Assembly (NCBI RefSeq): GCF_013340285.1
Contig: NZ_BLVO01000016.1
Location: 733,021 to 797,020 of the forward strand
Length of the DNA stretch: 64,000 nt
Direction: 5' to 3'
Source of the DNA: Desulfovibrio subterraneus
GTDB lineage: Bacteria > Desulfobacterota > Desulfovibrionia > Desulfovibrionales > Desulfovibrionaceae
A program made the translations under genes and the position numbers. Under the pieces are notes generated by a model. The model saw only the letters and a list, made by a program, of their open reading frames with translations, did no database searches and had not been told where the DNA came from. Shown piece by piece: positions 30,263 through 40,058 of the stretch. Position 1 is the first letter of the stretch, and each line of letters starts with the position of its first letter.

Positions 30263-31720
30263 ATGACGGACGAACGAAGCAAGCACTCCCATGGCGGCGA
30301 TCCGCACGCCTGCACAGGACACTGCCAACAATCGGGCTGCAGCCAGTCTGGCCAGAACCAATTTGGTCAAAATCAATTTGGCCAGAGTCTGTCCGGCGAT
30401 AACCGGCTGAGGCAGGGGCATGGCTGCGCGCGCATGTTTTCCGAGCCACCCGTGCCTGCCGAGCTTCTGGAGCAGTGCCGCATAGGGGGGATTATTCTCG
30501 CTGCCGGCGAGGCATCCCGCATGGGCCGCTGCAAGGCGGTGCTGCCGCTGGGTGACTGTGCGGAACCGACTGTGCTGCAGGCTGCGTTGCAGGCACTACA
30601 AGGCGGCTGTAATGGACCCGTTGTGGTGGTTACAGGCTTCCACGAAGCAGCCGTACGTGCGGAGGCCGTGCGCCTTGGCCTGCCCGTGGTGCATAACCCT
30701 GATGCCGCTTCCGGCATGTTTTCTTCGGTGTGTGTTGGGATACGGGCTTTGACGCAGCATGGGGATCAGTTGCCATATTCCTGTGGAGCAGCTGATTCAG
30801 GTGCGTCGGGCGACTCCGGTCACGATTTCCTTCCTGATTTTTCTCTGGATGCGCTGTTCGTTCTGCCCGTCGATATTCCGCTTGTCCGTCCGGAGACATG
30901 CGCGTTGTTGACGGAATCCTTTGCCGCGCGCCACGATGCCGTGACCTATCCCACCTTTGACGGAGAGCGCGGGCATCCGCCGCTTCTCAGGCGGGACGTT
31001 GCGGAGGCGGCTTTGCGCCATACAGGCGAAGGCGGACTTCGTGCGGTGCTTGAGCAGGTTGCTGTGCAGGGCGAAACAGAGTGCGATGTGCCTGTCGTCG
31101 ATGCGGGTATTCTGGCAGATATGGATACGCCGGACGCCTACGGGGCTGTCCGCGAACGCTACAGTAGCCGCAATGTGCCTTCAGAGGCAGAAACAGCGGT
31201 GCTGCTTGATCTGGCCCAGACTCTGCCGCATACCCGTGCGCACGGCAAGGCCGTGGCGGATGCGGCTCTGTGCATGGCCGAGGCTCTGCATACGGTGCGC
31301 GGCGATGTGCCTGCGGCCATAGACTTGCCGCTGGTGTATGCGGCTGCCCTGCTGCACGACATCTGCAAGGGGGCAAAGCATCATGAACGGGCAGGGGGGC
31401 TCTTTCTCGCGCGGTACGGGTTTGCCGAGGCAGGACGCATTGTGGCGGCCCATAGGGATATTGACCCAGCCTTTGTGGAAAGGGTTGGCGAACGTGAGCT
31501 GGTAATGCTTGCGGATAAATTTGTGCGGGGAACACGGCTGGTGCCCATTGCGGAGCGGTATGACGAACGCCTGCGCGAATGGGCGCACGATGCGCAGGCC
31601 GTGGCAGACATTGGCGGCCGCAAGGAACGGGCTCTGGCCCTGCTGGCCCTGCTGGAGCGGGAGCTTGGAACTGATGTGCACGCCCTGCTGCAACGGAGCG
31701 GAATATGGAAAACTGCATAG
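30263..31720 (+). CDS. MobA-like nucleotidyltransferase fused to an HD domain (DVU1551-like)
   Basis: 485 residues. After a Cys/His- and Gln-rich N-terminal tail with an (NQFGQ) repeat comes a MobA/MocA-type domain: GGIILAAGEASRMGRCKAVL (about 73-92), VVVVTGFHEAAVRAEAV, VVHNPDAASGMFSSV and LFVLPVDIPLVRPETC. A C-terminal HD domain follows with VYAAALLHDICKGAKHHERA. MocA-type enzymes add CMP to molybdopterin cofactor for hydroxylases such as MOP; the HD half may hydrolyse a phosphate ester. No clear ribosome site precedes the ATG at 30,263; the ATG at 30,434, just before the enzyme domain, is an alternative. Confidence 0.8.
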   Translation: MTDERSKHSHGGDPHACTGHCQQSGCSQSGQNQFGQNQFGQSLSGDNRLRQGHGCARMFSEPPVPAELLEQCRIGGIILAAGEASRMGRCKAVLPLGDCAEPTVLQAALQALQGGCNGPVVVVTGFHEAAVRAEAVRLGLPVVHNPDAASGMFSSVCVGIRALTQHGDQLPYSCGAADSGASGDSGHDFLPDFSLDALFVLPVDIPLVRPETCALLTESFAARHDAVTYPTFDGERGHPPLLRRDVAEAALRHTGEGGLRAVLEQVAVQGETECDVPVVDAGILADMDTPDAYGAVRERYSSRNVPSEAETAVLLDLAQTLPHTRAHGKAVADAALCMAEALHTVRGDVPAAIDLPLVYAAALLHDICKGAKHHERAGGLFLARYGFAEAGRIVAAHRDIDPAFVERVGERELVMLADKFVRGTRLVPIAERYDERLREWAHDAQAVADIGGRKERALALLALLERELGTDVHALLQRSGIWKTA

Positions 31721-32439
31721 TCCTGCTGCGTCATGCCGCCACCACGGGCGGCAAGGGGCGGGCCATAGGCCGCACACCGCTGGCACTCTCGGAAGAAGGG
31801 CAGCGGCAGGCCGCAGCGCTGGTGGAAAGTTTGCCTTGTTTGCTTGCCCGCCTGTCAGGAGGCAAAGGCATTCGTTCGTTTGCCGCTGTGTATTCCAGCC
31901 CCGCAAGCCGCGCTCTGGATACACTTGCTCCCCAGTATGGTCAAAGAGGGCAGGAAAATCCGGTTTCTCTGCCGCAGGCCACCATTCTGCCGGAACTGGA
32001 CGAGATAGACCTCGGCGAGTGGGACGGCCTTGCCTTCGAGGATATCCGCAGTCGTTTTCCGCAAGCCTATGCCTTGCGCGGGCAGGATATGGCCGGATTC
32101 CGTCCCCCAGGCGGCGAGAATTTCAGGGATGTGGCCGCCCGTATGCAGGCTGCCATGACCCGCATGGCCAGCGGTCCGCTCCCTGCCCTTGCCGTCACGC
32201 ATGCGGGCTGCATCCGCACTGTATTATGCCGCTGCACGGCAACGCCTCTTGATGCGCTGTTTTCTTTTTCCCCGCCTCATGCACGGCCCTATGTGATCGA
32301 GCTGTCATGCCTTCCCGTTCGGGCAGGTTCCGCCCCTGTGTGCAGTTGTGTTACGGGGGATACCCTGACTGCCATTCCGGAAAATGAGGATGGGATTGCG
32401 GGGTATCATATCTGGCAGATAGGTACCTCCATTGCCTGA
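31705..32439 (+). CDS. histidine phosphatase (phosphoglycerate-mutase superfamily)
   Basis: 244 residues. The catalytic signature is LLRHAATTGGKG (RHA rather than RHG), with LDEIDLGEWDGLAFEDIRSR and a second His in LAVTHAGCIRTVLCRC, in the style of alpha-ribazole phosphatase. It starts 16 bases inside the end of the MobA/HD gene and is last in the maturation operon. The link to a nucleotidyltransferase suggests dephosphorylation of a nucleotide or cofactor intermediate; the substrate is not known. Confidence 0.8.
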   Translation: MENCIVLLRHAATTGGKGRAIGRTPLALSEEGQRQAAALVESLPCLLARLSGGKGIRSFAAVYSSPASRALDTLAPQYGQRGQENPVSLPQATILPELDEIDLGEWDGLAFEDIRSRFPQAYALRGQDMAGFRPPGGENFRDVAARMQAAMTRMASGPLPALAVTHAGCIRTVLCRCTATPLDALFSFSPPHARPYVIELSCLPVRAGSAPVCSCVTGDTLTAIPENEDGIAGYHIWQIGTSIA

Positions 32440-32566
32440 GACCTTTCCAGAATCTCTGCCTGATATTCCTTCCGGACAGGTCTAAGAGGCCGAAGAGGCC
32501 GGACAGACAAAATGGGCCGGACGGGGGCCGGACGATTACAGGCCCGCCACCATGCTGGACAACGTA

Positions 32567-32601
32567 ACGCCTCTGTCGCACTGCGCGATAGAGGCGTTTT
32601 T
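32567..32601 (+). terminator. intrinsic terminator of the maturation operon
   Basis: ACGCCTCT pairs with AGAGGCGT across a loop of about 13 bases and is followed by TTTT. It lies 130 bases after the histidine phosphatase stop. The rest of the 425-base gap to nifA (32,602-32,837) is AT-rich with a small ACAAATTTGT palindrome near 32,688 and no recognisable gene. Confidence 0.75.
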
Positions 32602-32837
32602 CATCCTTTGAGAAGGGATTCATACCTTGCAAAGAGGATTTCTTCGATAAAAACAGGGTCTGTCCGACTGTCTCCGCGCCTAAATAACAAATTTGTAAAT
32701 TTCAAGAATATCGTACAGTTCGGCAACGAACTCAATTTACAGGCACTATTGTTGAAAAGTAACATTATTGTAAAACCAAGGTTGATATGATTTTTAAAAT
32801 ACGCTTATTTTACGGTAAGTTATAGGATTGTGCGGCG

Positions 32838-32854
32838 TGGCACCTGCCTTGCAT
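32838..32854 (+). promoter_or_regulatory. sigma-54 promoter directly in front of nifA
   Basis: TGGCAC, CTGCC, TTGCAT is a perfect -24/-12 element. The -12 C is at 32,852, which puts the expected transcript start at about 32,864, next to the annotated ATG at 32,865. It implies NifA autoactivation or control by another activator, and a nearly leaderless mRNA unless translation starts further in. Confidence 0.75.
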
Positions 32855-32864
32855 CCATAAAAAC

Positions 32865-34436
32865 ATGGTCACATCAGTACACGGACTGAAGCTTTCGGCT
32901 TTGCTAGCCATCTGCCAAACCATCGACATTGCGCTGGACCTTGAGTCTGCGCTGGATGGGGTGCTCCGCATCATGTCCGACAGGCTGAGCATGCAGCGGG
33001 CCACGGTGACGCTGTATGATCCCGAAAACGGGCAGCTGTCGATAAGCGCCTCATACGGGCTGACCAAAGAAGAGAAGCTGCGCGGCGTATACCGCCTTGA
33101 TGAAGGCGTTACCGGGCGCATATTCAGAACCGGCGAAGCCTATTTTGTTCCCGACATCAACAAGGAGCCGCTGTTCCTGAACAAGACAGGCTCGCGCAGC
33201 ATTCAGCGCGGCATGATCTCCTTCATCGGCGTACCCATTATTCTGCATGGCGAACCCATCGGCGTGCTGAACGTGGACAGGCTTTTCGAGGACGATATCG
33301 CCTTTGAGGAAGACGTCGATTTTCTCAAGGTGGTGGCAACGCTTATCGGCCAGTTCATCAGCCTGAACAACAAGGTCATGGAACGCGAGGCCGTGCTCAA
33401 GCGCGAGAACACCTCGCTCAAATACCAGATAGCCAGAAAGAGCAACGGCCCCTATATCGTGGGCCAAAGTTCGCCCATGGTCGAGGTGCAGCGGCAACTG
33501 GAAAAGGTGGCCCCCACCTCTGCCACGGTGCTGCTGCTTGGTGAATCCGGCGTGGGCAAAACGCTCATCGCCCGCATTATCCATGAGCTTTCCGAGCGTA
33601 AGGGGTATCCTTTCATCAAGGTGAACTGTGCCTCCATACCGGAGACGCTGCTGGAATCGGAGTTGTTCGGCCACGAAAAAGGGGCCTTTACCGGAGCCAC
33701 CAATACCCGGCTCGGACGGTTTGAAGAAGCGCACAGCGGCACTATCTTTCTGGACGAGATAGGCGAGCTGCCTCTCGGCCTGCAGGCCAAGCTGCTTCGC
33801 GTGCTGCAGGACAAAGAGCTGGAACGGCTCGGCAGCAACCGTACCAGAACCATAGATGTGCGCGTGCTGACGGCCACCAACAGAAATCTCGCAAGCCTTG
33901 TGGAGCTGGGCCAGTTCAGGCTCGACCTGTACTACCGGCTGAACGTGTTTCCCATCCGCGTTCCCGCTCTGAAGGAGCGCAGGGACGACATCACCGGACT
34001 GCTCAACCATTTTCTGCAGAAGATGGAGCGCGATTACGGCCGCAAGATGCACTTCACCCCCTCGGCGCTTGATGCGCTCATCCAGTACGACTGGCCGGGC
34101 AACGTGCGCGAAATGCAGAACCTGATCGAGCGGGTGGTCATCATGGCCGATTCCGAACGCATAAGCCTTGAGTTTCTCAAGTCGCACATGGCGTTGCGGG
34201 AATCGGAGATAGTGCCCGAAGCGCCGGTGAAGACCGAGTGCCGGATGCAGGGAGAGACCCTCAAGGACGTGGAGCGCAAGGAGCTTGTATCCGCGCTGGA
34301 ACGCAGCGGCTGGCTGCAGTACCGTGCAGCGGAAATGCTTGGGCTTTCCGCCCGTCAGATGGGCTACCGTGTGCACAAATACGGTCTTGAAAGCATGATT
34401 GCCGAAGGCAGGGCACGGTTGCGCAGGCAGCGATAA
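32865..34436 (+). CDS. nifA: NifA, sigma-54-dependent activator of nitrogen fixation genes
   Basis: 523 residues. An N-terminal GAF domain (about 15-165, [20 protein letters not shown] and [20 protein letters not shown]) is followed by an AAA+ domain with Walker [21 protein letters not shown] and Walker [11 protein letters not shown], and a C-terminal Fis-type helix-turn-helix ([20 protein letters not shown]). This is the canonical NifA layout. It stands alone on the plus strand between the maturation operon and a chemotaxis receptor, within reach of the minus-strand nif operon whose promoter carries NifA-type sites. No obvious ribosome site precedes the ATG, which fits the promoter's unusual proximity. 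Confidence 0.9.
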   Translation: MVTSVHGLKLSALLAICQTIDIALDLESALDGVLRIMSDRLSMQRATVTLYDPENGQLSISASYGLTKEEKLRGVYRLDEGVTGRIFRTGEAYFVPDINKEPLFLNKTGSRSIQRGMISFIGVPIILHGEPIGVLNVDRLFEDDIAFEEDVDFLKVVATLIGQFISLNNKVMEREAVLKRENTSLKYQIARKSNGPYIVGQSSPMVEVQRQLEKVAPTSATVLLLGESGVGKTLIARIIHELSERKGYPFIKVNCASIPETLLESELFGHEKGAFTGATNTRLGRFEEAHSGTIFLDEIGELPLGLQAKLLRVLQDKELERLGSNRTRTIDVRVLTATNRNLASLVELGQFRLDLYYRLNVFPIRVPALKERRDDITGLLNHFLQKMERDYGRKMHFTPSALDALIQYDWPGNVREMQNLIERVVIMADSERISLEFLKSHMALRESEIVPEAPVKTECRMQGETLKDVERKELVSALERSGWLQYRAAEMLGLSARQMGYRVHKYGLESMIAEGRARLRRQR

Positions 34437-34906
34437 GCTGGCAGCGGGAACGTGCTGCTATGGCTTGATTGCAGAACTTTCCTGTCGGGCATGGTCAGAA
34501 GCCATCTCGTCAGTGCAGATTGAAGATTGACTCCCTCCGTTTACACTCCCCCCCACTCCTTTTTTTCGTGCTACTTGCCGCTGAAGGTCATGCGGATTGT
34601 CCTTGTCCGGTTTGATGTTGCGTCAAAACGTCATCAATAATCCAGTCAGGGGCAGGCATGGCCTTTTTCGTTGTGTGAGCTGGCTGTCGGGTTCTTCCCG
34701 CTCGGCACGGACTACCACGGAATGCGCGCTCTGTTTGTCTGCAGAGAGCACTCTTCATAGGCTCAGGAGTAGAGATGCTCCTACATTTGCTGTGTGAAAA
34801 TCGCAGTTATCATTCCTTATCGTTATTCCTCCGGTACTATGTTGAATATTGGAAGCATTTATCTTGGTGATGCGTTTCAGTTCACATCAAAATGGCAGGA
34901 GGCTTT
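34437..34906 (+). other. intergenic stretch without a recognisable gene
   Basis: About 470 bases between nifA and the periplasmic sensor gene. Codon-like patterns are weak, an open frame of 66 codons at 34,597 has no supporting ribosome site, and no clear terminator or sigma-54 element was found. It must contain the promoter of the downstream sensor-receptor pair. Confidence 0.6.
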
Positions 34907-35464
34907 ATGCGACGTATTTTTGTTATTCTTGCTGGCATGTTATTGGCGTTCAACCTGACTGCGTTTGCAGGAGAGCAAGCTCCCAAGGCGGTTTACGATC
35001 TGGCGAATGGCGAGTTGGCGCTTCACGGACAGGACCCGATAATCGTTGGCGCGGTAAAAGCCCAGAATGCTGAAGGGAAGAGTCTGGCTGACATTAAAGC
35101 CATGGATGAGAAATGGCGTGGCGATTCCGGCCTTAAGGACTACATGAAAGCGCTTATGGAAAACGACTGCGCAAAGCACTTACGCTCTATGCAGGAGGCA
35201 AAACCGTATTATTCTGAAATATTCGTGATGGATAATCAGGGTGCCAACGTATGCCAGACAGATAAGACCTCCGATTACTGGCAAGGCGACGAAGCGAAAT
35301 TCCAGAAGTCCTTTAATGGCGGTGCCGGGGCCACTTTCGTGGATGAAGTCGAGTTTGACGATAGCGCGCAGACGTATCTGGTTCAGGTATCCGTTCCGGT
35401 CATGAATGAAGGCGTTGCTATAGGTGCCATCACCTTCGGTATCAATGTCGACGCGCTGAAATAA
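34907..35464 (+). CDS. periplasmic Cache (PDC) sensor-domain protein
   Basis: 185 residues from the ATG at 34,907 with AGGAGG six bases upstream. A signal peptide (RRIFVILAGMLLAFNLTAFA) leads to one Cache/PDC domain: long N-terminal helix, then PYYSEIFVMDNQGANVCQTD, SDYWQGDEAKFQKSF and VSVPVMNEGVAIGAITFGIN. This fold usually forms the extracytoplasmic part of chemoreceptors or kinases; here it is secreted alone. The receptor gene begins 27 bases later, so it probably acts as a soluble ligand-binding partner. Confidence 0.75.
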   Translation: MRRIFVILAGMLLAFNLTAFAGEQAPKAVYDLANGELALHGQDPIIVGAVKAQNAEGKSLADIKAMDEKWRGDSGLKDYMKALMENDCAKHLRSMQEAKPYYSEIFVMDNQGANVCQTDKTSDYWQGDEAKFQKSFNGGAGATFVDEVEFDDSAQTYLVQVSVPVMNEGVAIGAITFGINVDALK

Positions 35465-35491
35465 TCAGAGGGTACTAGCGAGGTGTGAGAC

Positions 35492-37264
35492 GTGTCTAAG
35501 TTACTCGATGTTCCTATCGGATTCAGACTGTTAACTTCCTTCGGAGTGATGTTGGTACTGCTGGTCTCATCTGCTCTGCTTTCGTATTCCTCAGTAGAGA
35601 GCATCTATTCCGCTCTTACGAGCTTTGCATCTAACAGAACTCCGGCATTAAGCTATTTGCTTGAGGCTGACCGGGACCTTCATCAATTGCTTGTGGCTGA
35701 GAGAAGCATGATTTTCGTCAACACCAAGCAAGCTGAGTTTAAGGATCTTGTGAAAGATTATGAAACGAATCTTGAACAAGCCCGAAAGCGTATCGACAAG
35801 TTTAGAGCATTGTCAGATCTGCGTGATGCAGATGAGCTTTTTGCCGGATTCGAGACCGCGTTTGAGGCTTGGGCGAAGCTCTCCCGCCAGATTGTGGACG
35901 GGCGTATAGCTGATACCCGTGAGGGCAGGCGACTTGCTCTTGACCTCTCTATGAAAGAAGCTTCGCAAGCCTTTGAGGAAATGCGTGGGTATATTGACAA
36001 GTTTACAGAACTGACATCCTTGCAGATAGAGAATGATGTCAAAGGCGCTGAGGAAAAGTACCAGGTTGCATTAACCTCGTTGGTGGCATTCTCATGCGGC
36101 GGCATTCTTATAGGCTTGCTGCTTTCATGGTTGATTAGCAGAAGTGTGACGAAGCCTCTTGCTGCCGGAGTTGTATTTGCACAGGCCGTCGCAGAGGGGA
36201 ATTTACGTTCGGAATTGTCGGTCTACCAGAAAGATGAGGTCGGGCAGTTGGCAGATGCCATGCGGCATATGCTCAGTAAACTGAAAACAACATTGGAGCA
36301 TGCCGAGCAAAAGTCCCGCGAAGCCGAGCTTGCTGCGGAAAATGCGCGCAAGAGTTCTGAAGAGGCTGAAGAGGCTCGTCGTAGAGGAGAAGCCGCCAGG
36401 AGAGAAGGTATATTGGAAGCGGTTTCCAAGTTGCAGGGAATTGTTCAAAGCCTCTTTGAAGCTTCCGAGCAGATGGGCAGGCATGTGAACGAATCCCAGG
36501 CAGGGGCAACGTTGCAGATGGAGAGGGCCAATGAGTCGACCTCTGCCATGGAAGAAATGAATCTGACGGTTGTTGATGTGGCAAAAAACGCCTCCGAGGC
36601 AGCAACGAATGCGCAGGAGACACAGCAGCAGGCATTGGATGGCGAAGCCATCGTGCGCTCCGTGGTTGCAACCATAGACGAGGTGAACCGCATTTCGATA
36701 GAGATGAAGCAAAATCTTGATATGCTGGGAGAAAGTGCCGCCAGCATCGGTCAGATAATGGTTGTTATCAATGACATAGCTGACCAGACCAACCTGCTTG
36801 CCCTGAACGCAGCCATTGAAGCCGCCCGTGCAGGAGAGGCGGGACGTGGCTTTGCCGTAGTAGCCGATGAAGTGCGAAAGCTTGCTGAAAAAACCATGCA
36901 GGCGACCAAGCAGGTGGGAGATGCTATTGCATCCATTCAGAGTAGTTCAAAGGTCAGCATGGAATCTATGGAGAGTGTGGCAGGTGCCATTGGCAAGGCC
37001 ACGGACTTTGCCGACAAGGCCGGCGAGTCTCTGGCAGGGATCGTGAATTTGGCACAGGCTACCTCGGCGCAGATTCAGGCCATTGCAGCAGCGTCTGAAG
37101 AGCAGTCCACCAGTGTGGAAATGATCACCCAAAGTTCGGAGGAGATAAGCCGTATATCTTCTGAGACATCAAGAACCATGGATGAGGCTGCTGAGGCGAT
37201 CATGGTGCTGTCTGAGCGTAGTGGTGATTTACAGAAACTGATTGACGAACTGGCACGGAGCTGA
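35492..37264 (+). CDS. methyl-accepting chemotaxis protein
   Basis: 590 residues from a GTG at 35,492. First membrane helix about 10-30, a periplasmic four-helix-bundle-type domain (30-185, [20 protein letters not shown]), second helix about 188-212 ([20 protein letters not shown]), HAMP, and a long cytoplasmic signalling domain whose tip has [21 protein letters not shown] four-helix-bundle sensor beside a separate periplasmic Cache protein suggests ligand sensing through that protein. The terminator at 37,343 closes the unit. Confidence 0.9.
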   Translation: MSKLLDVPIGFRLLTSFGVMLVLLVSSALLSYSSVESIYSALTSFASNRTPALSYLLEADRDLHQLLVAERSMIFVNTKQAEFKDLVKDYETNLEQARKRIDKFRALSDLRDADELFAGFETAFEAWAKLSRQIVDGRIADTREGRRLALDLSMKEASQAFEEMRGYIDKFTELTSLQIENDVKGAEEKYQVALTSLVAFSCGGILIGLLLSWLISRSVTKPLAAGVVFAQAVAEGNLRSELSVYQKDEVGQLADAMRHMLSKLKTTLEHAEQKSREAELAAENARKSSEEAEEARRRGEAARREGILEAVSKLQGIVQSLFEASEQMGRHVNESQAGATLQMERANESTSAMEEMNLTVVDVAKNASEAATNAQETQQQALDGEAIVRSVVATIDEVNRISIEMKQNLDMLGESAASIGQIMVVINDIADQTNLLALNAAIEAARAGEAGRGFAVVADEVRKLAEKTMQATKQVGDAIASIQSSSKVSMESMESVAGAIGKATDFADKAGESLAGIVNLAQATSAQIQAIAAASEEQSTSVEMITQSSEEISRISSETSRTMDEAAEAIMVLSERSGDLQKLIDELARS

Positions 37265-37342
37265 GCCTGTCGTGCCGCAATGCGGTACGATTCTCCGGGC
37301 CATGTGTGTGAAGACGTAACTGCATCAGGGTATTCGCACAAT

Positions 37343-37371
37343 AAAGGGGCAACGCTGTGCGTTGCCCCTTT
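37343..37371. terminator. bidirectional terminator between the chemoreceptor gene and nifB
   Basis: AAAGGGGCAACG pairs with CGTTGCCCCTTT around a five-base loop, flanked by A- and T-rich bases on both sides, between two convergent genes. Confidence 0.85.
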
Positions 37372-37397
37372 GTTATTCGTCTGGATCTGCAGCTTGT

Positions 37398-38672
37398 TTA
37401 GCCGCATTTGGAACCGGTGCCGGTGCAGCAGGCCCCTGCAATGCCGCCGCGGCGGCCCCCGAGCTGACGCATATCGCCGGACTCGTACAGCGCCTTCAGC
37501 GCATCTTCAATGAATCCGCTCACCACATGGCACTTGATGTCGTGTTCTTCCAGCAGCATGCGGGGCGTTTCGCCCATGGCGGCGGCCAGAACCGCGCGAC
37601 AGTCCTTGAACAGGGCGGCAAGCTGGGTCCAGCGCTGCGGGCCGCACCCTGCGGACGGTGCGGTGCGGGTATCCACCAGACGGTAGCCGCCGCTTTCGCG
37701 CGGTCCCCATATCTGGAAGCTGCGAGCCTCGCCGAGGTGCTGGTTGATGAGCATGCCCTCGCGGGTGGCAATGGCCACATAGGGGCGTGCGTTCAGCGCT
37801 TCCAGCGGCTTGAGCTTGGAACATGCCTGCAGGGTGCCGCACAGCGATGCGGACTGGTCGTCGCCGAGAAGACCAACCGCGTCTGCGCGGCAGCGCTTGC
37901 AGTGGGTCATCTGGTCAATGAAGCACTTGGCTTCCTTGCGCAGCGGCACAATGAGTTCGCCCGTGGGTTCCGGCAGTTCGGCAAAGGGCGTATCCGCCGT
38001 GGGCTTGAGGGGGATGATGTTCTGAATGTCCGCCCCCCACGAGGCTGCAACCTTGGCCACTTCCACGATATGGTCGTCGTTGACGCCGGGAATGACAATG
38101 GAGTTCACCTTGACGATGATGCCGCGCTCCTTGAGGCCCTTTATGGCGGCAAGCTGGCGGTCAAGTAGTATGGCCGCGCCTTTTTCGCCGCGATAGACCA
38201 CGTTGCCGTCCTTGACCCATGAATAGATCTTGGCACCTATGGCCGGATCGACGGCCGACATGGTGATGGTCACATGCGATACGCCAAGCTCTGCAATGTC
38301 ATCCAGATACGGCAGTATGCCCATGCCGTTGGAGGAAAGGCAGAAGAGCAGGTGCGGGTGCTTTTTGTTGATAAGGCGCATGGTTTCCAGCACTTCGGCA
38401 GGATTGGCAAAGGGATCGCCGGGACCGGCAATACCTGCAACTGTTATGCGCGGTTCTTTTTCCAGCACCTTATCCATGTATTCTGCAGCCTGAAAGGGCT
38501 GCAGCACGCCGCTGGTAACGCCGGGGCGCGACTCGTTCACACAGTCGTATTTGCGGTTGCAGTAGTTGCACTGGATGTTGCACTTGGGAGCTACAGGCAG
38601 ATGCACGCGGCCGCAGCTGCCGGCCGTTTCCTTGTTGAAGCAGGGGTGTTTGCTTGTGTCTTTGGTCGTCAT
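37398..38672 (-). CDS. nifB: NifB, FeMo-cofactor core (NifB-co) synthase
   Basis: 424 residues. HPCFNKETAGSCGRVHLPVAP precedes the radical SAM motif C31NIQC35NYC38, then IAGPGDPFANP and LSSNGMG. A C-terminal NifX-like domain (about 300-410, GMLINQHLGEARSFQIW) is fused, the common full-length form. NifB builds the [8Fe-9S-C] precursor of nitrogenase cofactor. Last gene of the minus-strand nif operon, 15 bases after nifN, with GGGAG as ribosome site. Confidence 0.95.
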   Translation of the reverse strand: MTTKDTSKHPCFNKETAGSCGRVHLPVAPKCNIQCNYCNRKYDCVNESRPGVTSGVLQPFQAAEYMDKVLEKEPRITVAGIAGPGDPFANPAEVLETMRLINKKHPHLLFCLSSNGMGILPYLDDIAELGVSHVTITMSAVDPAIGAKIYSWVKDGNVVYRGEKGAAILLDRQLAAIKGLKERGIIVKVNSIVIPGVNDDHIVEVAKVAASWGADIQNIIPLKPTADTPFAELPEPTGELIVPLRKEAKCFIDQMTHCKRCRADAVGLLGDDQSASLCGTLQACSKLKPLEALNARPYVAIATREGMLINQHLGEARSFQIWGPRESGGYRLVDTRTAPSAGCGPQRWTQLAALFKDCRAVLAAAMGETPRMLLEEHDIKCHVVSGFIEDALKALYESGDMRQLGGRRGGIAGACCTGTGSKCG

Positions 38673-38687
38673 GGCGTTGCTCCCGTA

Positions 38688-40058
38688 TTACAGATAGCCG
38701 TAACCGATCTGGCTGTCGGATTGTTTCTTCGTGAGAACCGTGTTCACAATATTGTCAAAAAGATTGAGGGCGCCCTTGTAGCCGAGGTGCAGTATGCGCT
38801 GGCCGCCGAAGCGGTCGTGGATGGGAAACCCGACACGGATGAGCGGAATGTTCCATGCTTTTGCATACTGGTAGCCCTTGGAGTGGCCGATAAGCAGGTC
38901 CGGCTTGAGGCTCTCGCCTTCTTCCGCGATGTCGTGAAAGTCCACACCCTCGCGAACTATGGGCATTTCCGCCACATTGGGCATCTCGCGTGAAAGGCCG
39001 CTGGTCACTTCGCTTATGGCCTTTGCCAGCCCTTTGTTGCGTGAGCCTGTTCCGGCAAGCACGACCTTGACGCCGATTTCGGCAAGAAAGGCGCACAGCC
39101 CGGCTACCAGATCTTCTTCGCCGTACACGATGGCCCGCTTGCCGAACACGTACTTGTGACCGTCCACATAGGCATCCACAAGGCGGCCGCGTTCCAGCCC
39201 GTAGCGCATGGGCATGGGCTTGCCGGTCACGTCTTCCAGCGTGCTGAAGAACTTGTCGGATTCCCGCAGGCCGATGGGCAGGCCGATGCGCTTTACCGGA
39301 ACACCGAACTGCTTTTCCAGCACGGTGCCGCCGGTTTCCTGCGGCAGACAGCGGCCGAATTCCACCGTTGCGGCAGCGCCGGACATGCCGCGGATGGCTT
39401 CAACCGTGGTGCCGCCCGAAGGAATGCGCACGTAATCTTCCAGCGAGGGGGCATCCAGCGTTTCGGAAATATCGGGCAGTATGGTTGCCTGTATGCCGAA
39501 GTCGCTGCAGATGTCCTTCAGGTGGCGGATGTCCTCGCAGGAGACCATGTTCGGCAGAATGTTCACACTGCCGTCGGGCGTGCAGGGCTGCGTGCAGAGC
39601 TGCGCCACGAGGGAACGCACTGCGCCGTGCCAGCCGTCGGTATGGGTGCCGTTATAGCTGGGGGTGGATACCTCCACTATTTCCGGCAGGGGCAGGTCGC
39701 CGAACTCGTCATGGAATTCCTTGAGAATGCGGGGCACGTCGTCGCCAATGGTCTCGGTGAGGCAGGTTGTTGCCACGCCTATGAGCTTTGGCTCGTATTT
39801 CTTCATGACGTTGAGCATGCCCTTTTTCAGGTTGGGCGCACCGCCGTATACGGCCTGCTTTTCACCCAGTGCGGAAGAGGCGATATCCACAGGTTCGCGG
39901 AAATGGCTGATTACATAGCGGCGCATGTAGGTTGCGCAGCCCTGCGAGCCGTGCAGAAAGGGAATGGCTCCTTCCACGCCGCGAAAGGCCATGGCCGCGC
40001 CAAGCGGGGTGCACAGCTTGCATGCGTTGGTGGTGGAAATATAGTTGGGCTTACTCAT
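38688..40058 (-). CDS. nifN: NifN, FeMo-cofactor assembly scaffold subunit
   Basis: 456 residues from the ATG at 40,058 (GGGAGGG upstream; the longer reading from 40,118 would lie inside nifE). The motifs NACKLCTPLGAAMAFRGVEG, PFLHGSQGCATYMRRY and VATTCLTETIGDDVP fit NifN, the beta-like partner of NifE. The NifEN complex matures NifB-co to FeMo-co with molybdenum and homocitrate. Overlap with nifE by eight bases supports coordinated synthesis. Confidence 0.9.
   Translation of the reverse strand: MSKPNYISTTNACKLCTPLGAAMAFRGVEGAIPFLHGSQGCATYMRRYVISHFREPVDIASSALGEKQAVYGGAPNLKKGMLNVMKKYEPKLIGVATTCLTETIGDDVPRILKEFHDEFGDLPLPEIVEVSTPSYNGTHTDGWHGAVRSLVAQLCTQPCTPDGSVNILPNMVSCEDIRHLKDICSDFGIQATILPDISETLDAPSLEDYVRIPSGGTTVEAIRGMSGAAATVEFGRCLPQETGGTVLEKQFGVPVKRIGLPIGLRESDKFFSTLEDVTGKPMPMRYGLERGRLVDAYVDGHKYVFGKRAIVYGEEDLVAGLCAFLAEIGVKVVLAGTGSRNKGLAKAISEVTSGLSREMPNVAEMPIVREGVDFHDIAEEGESLKPDLLIGHSKGYQYAKAWNIPLIRVGFPIHDRFGGQRILHLGYKGALNLFDNIVNTVLTKKQSDSQIGYGYL

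Noticed and set aside
34597-34797. 66-codon plus-strand frame in the gap after nifA
   Set aside because: No ribosome site, no recognisable composition or motif.
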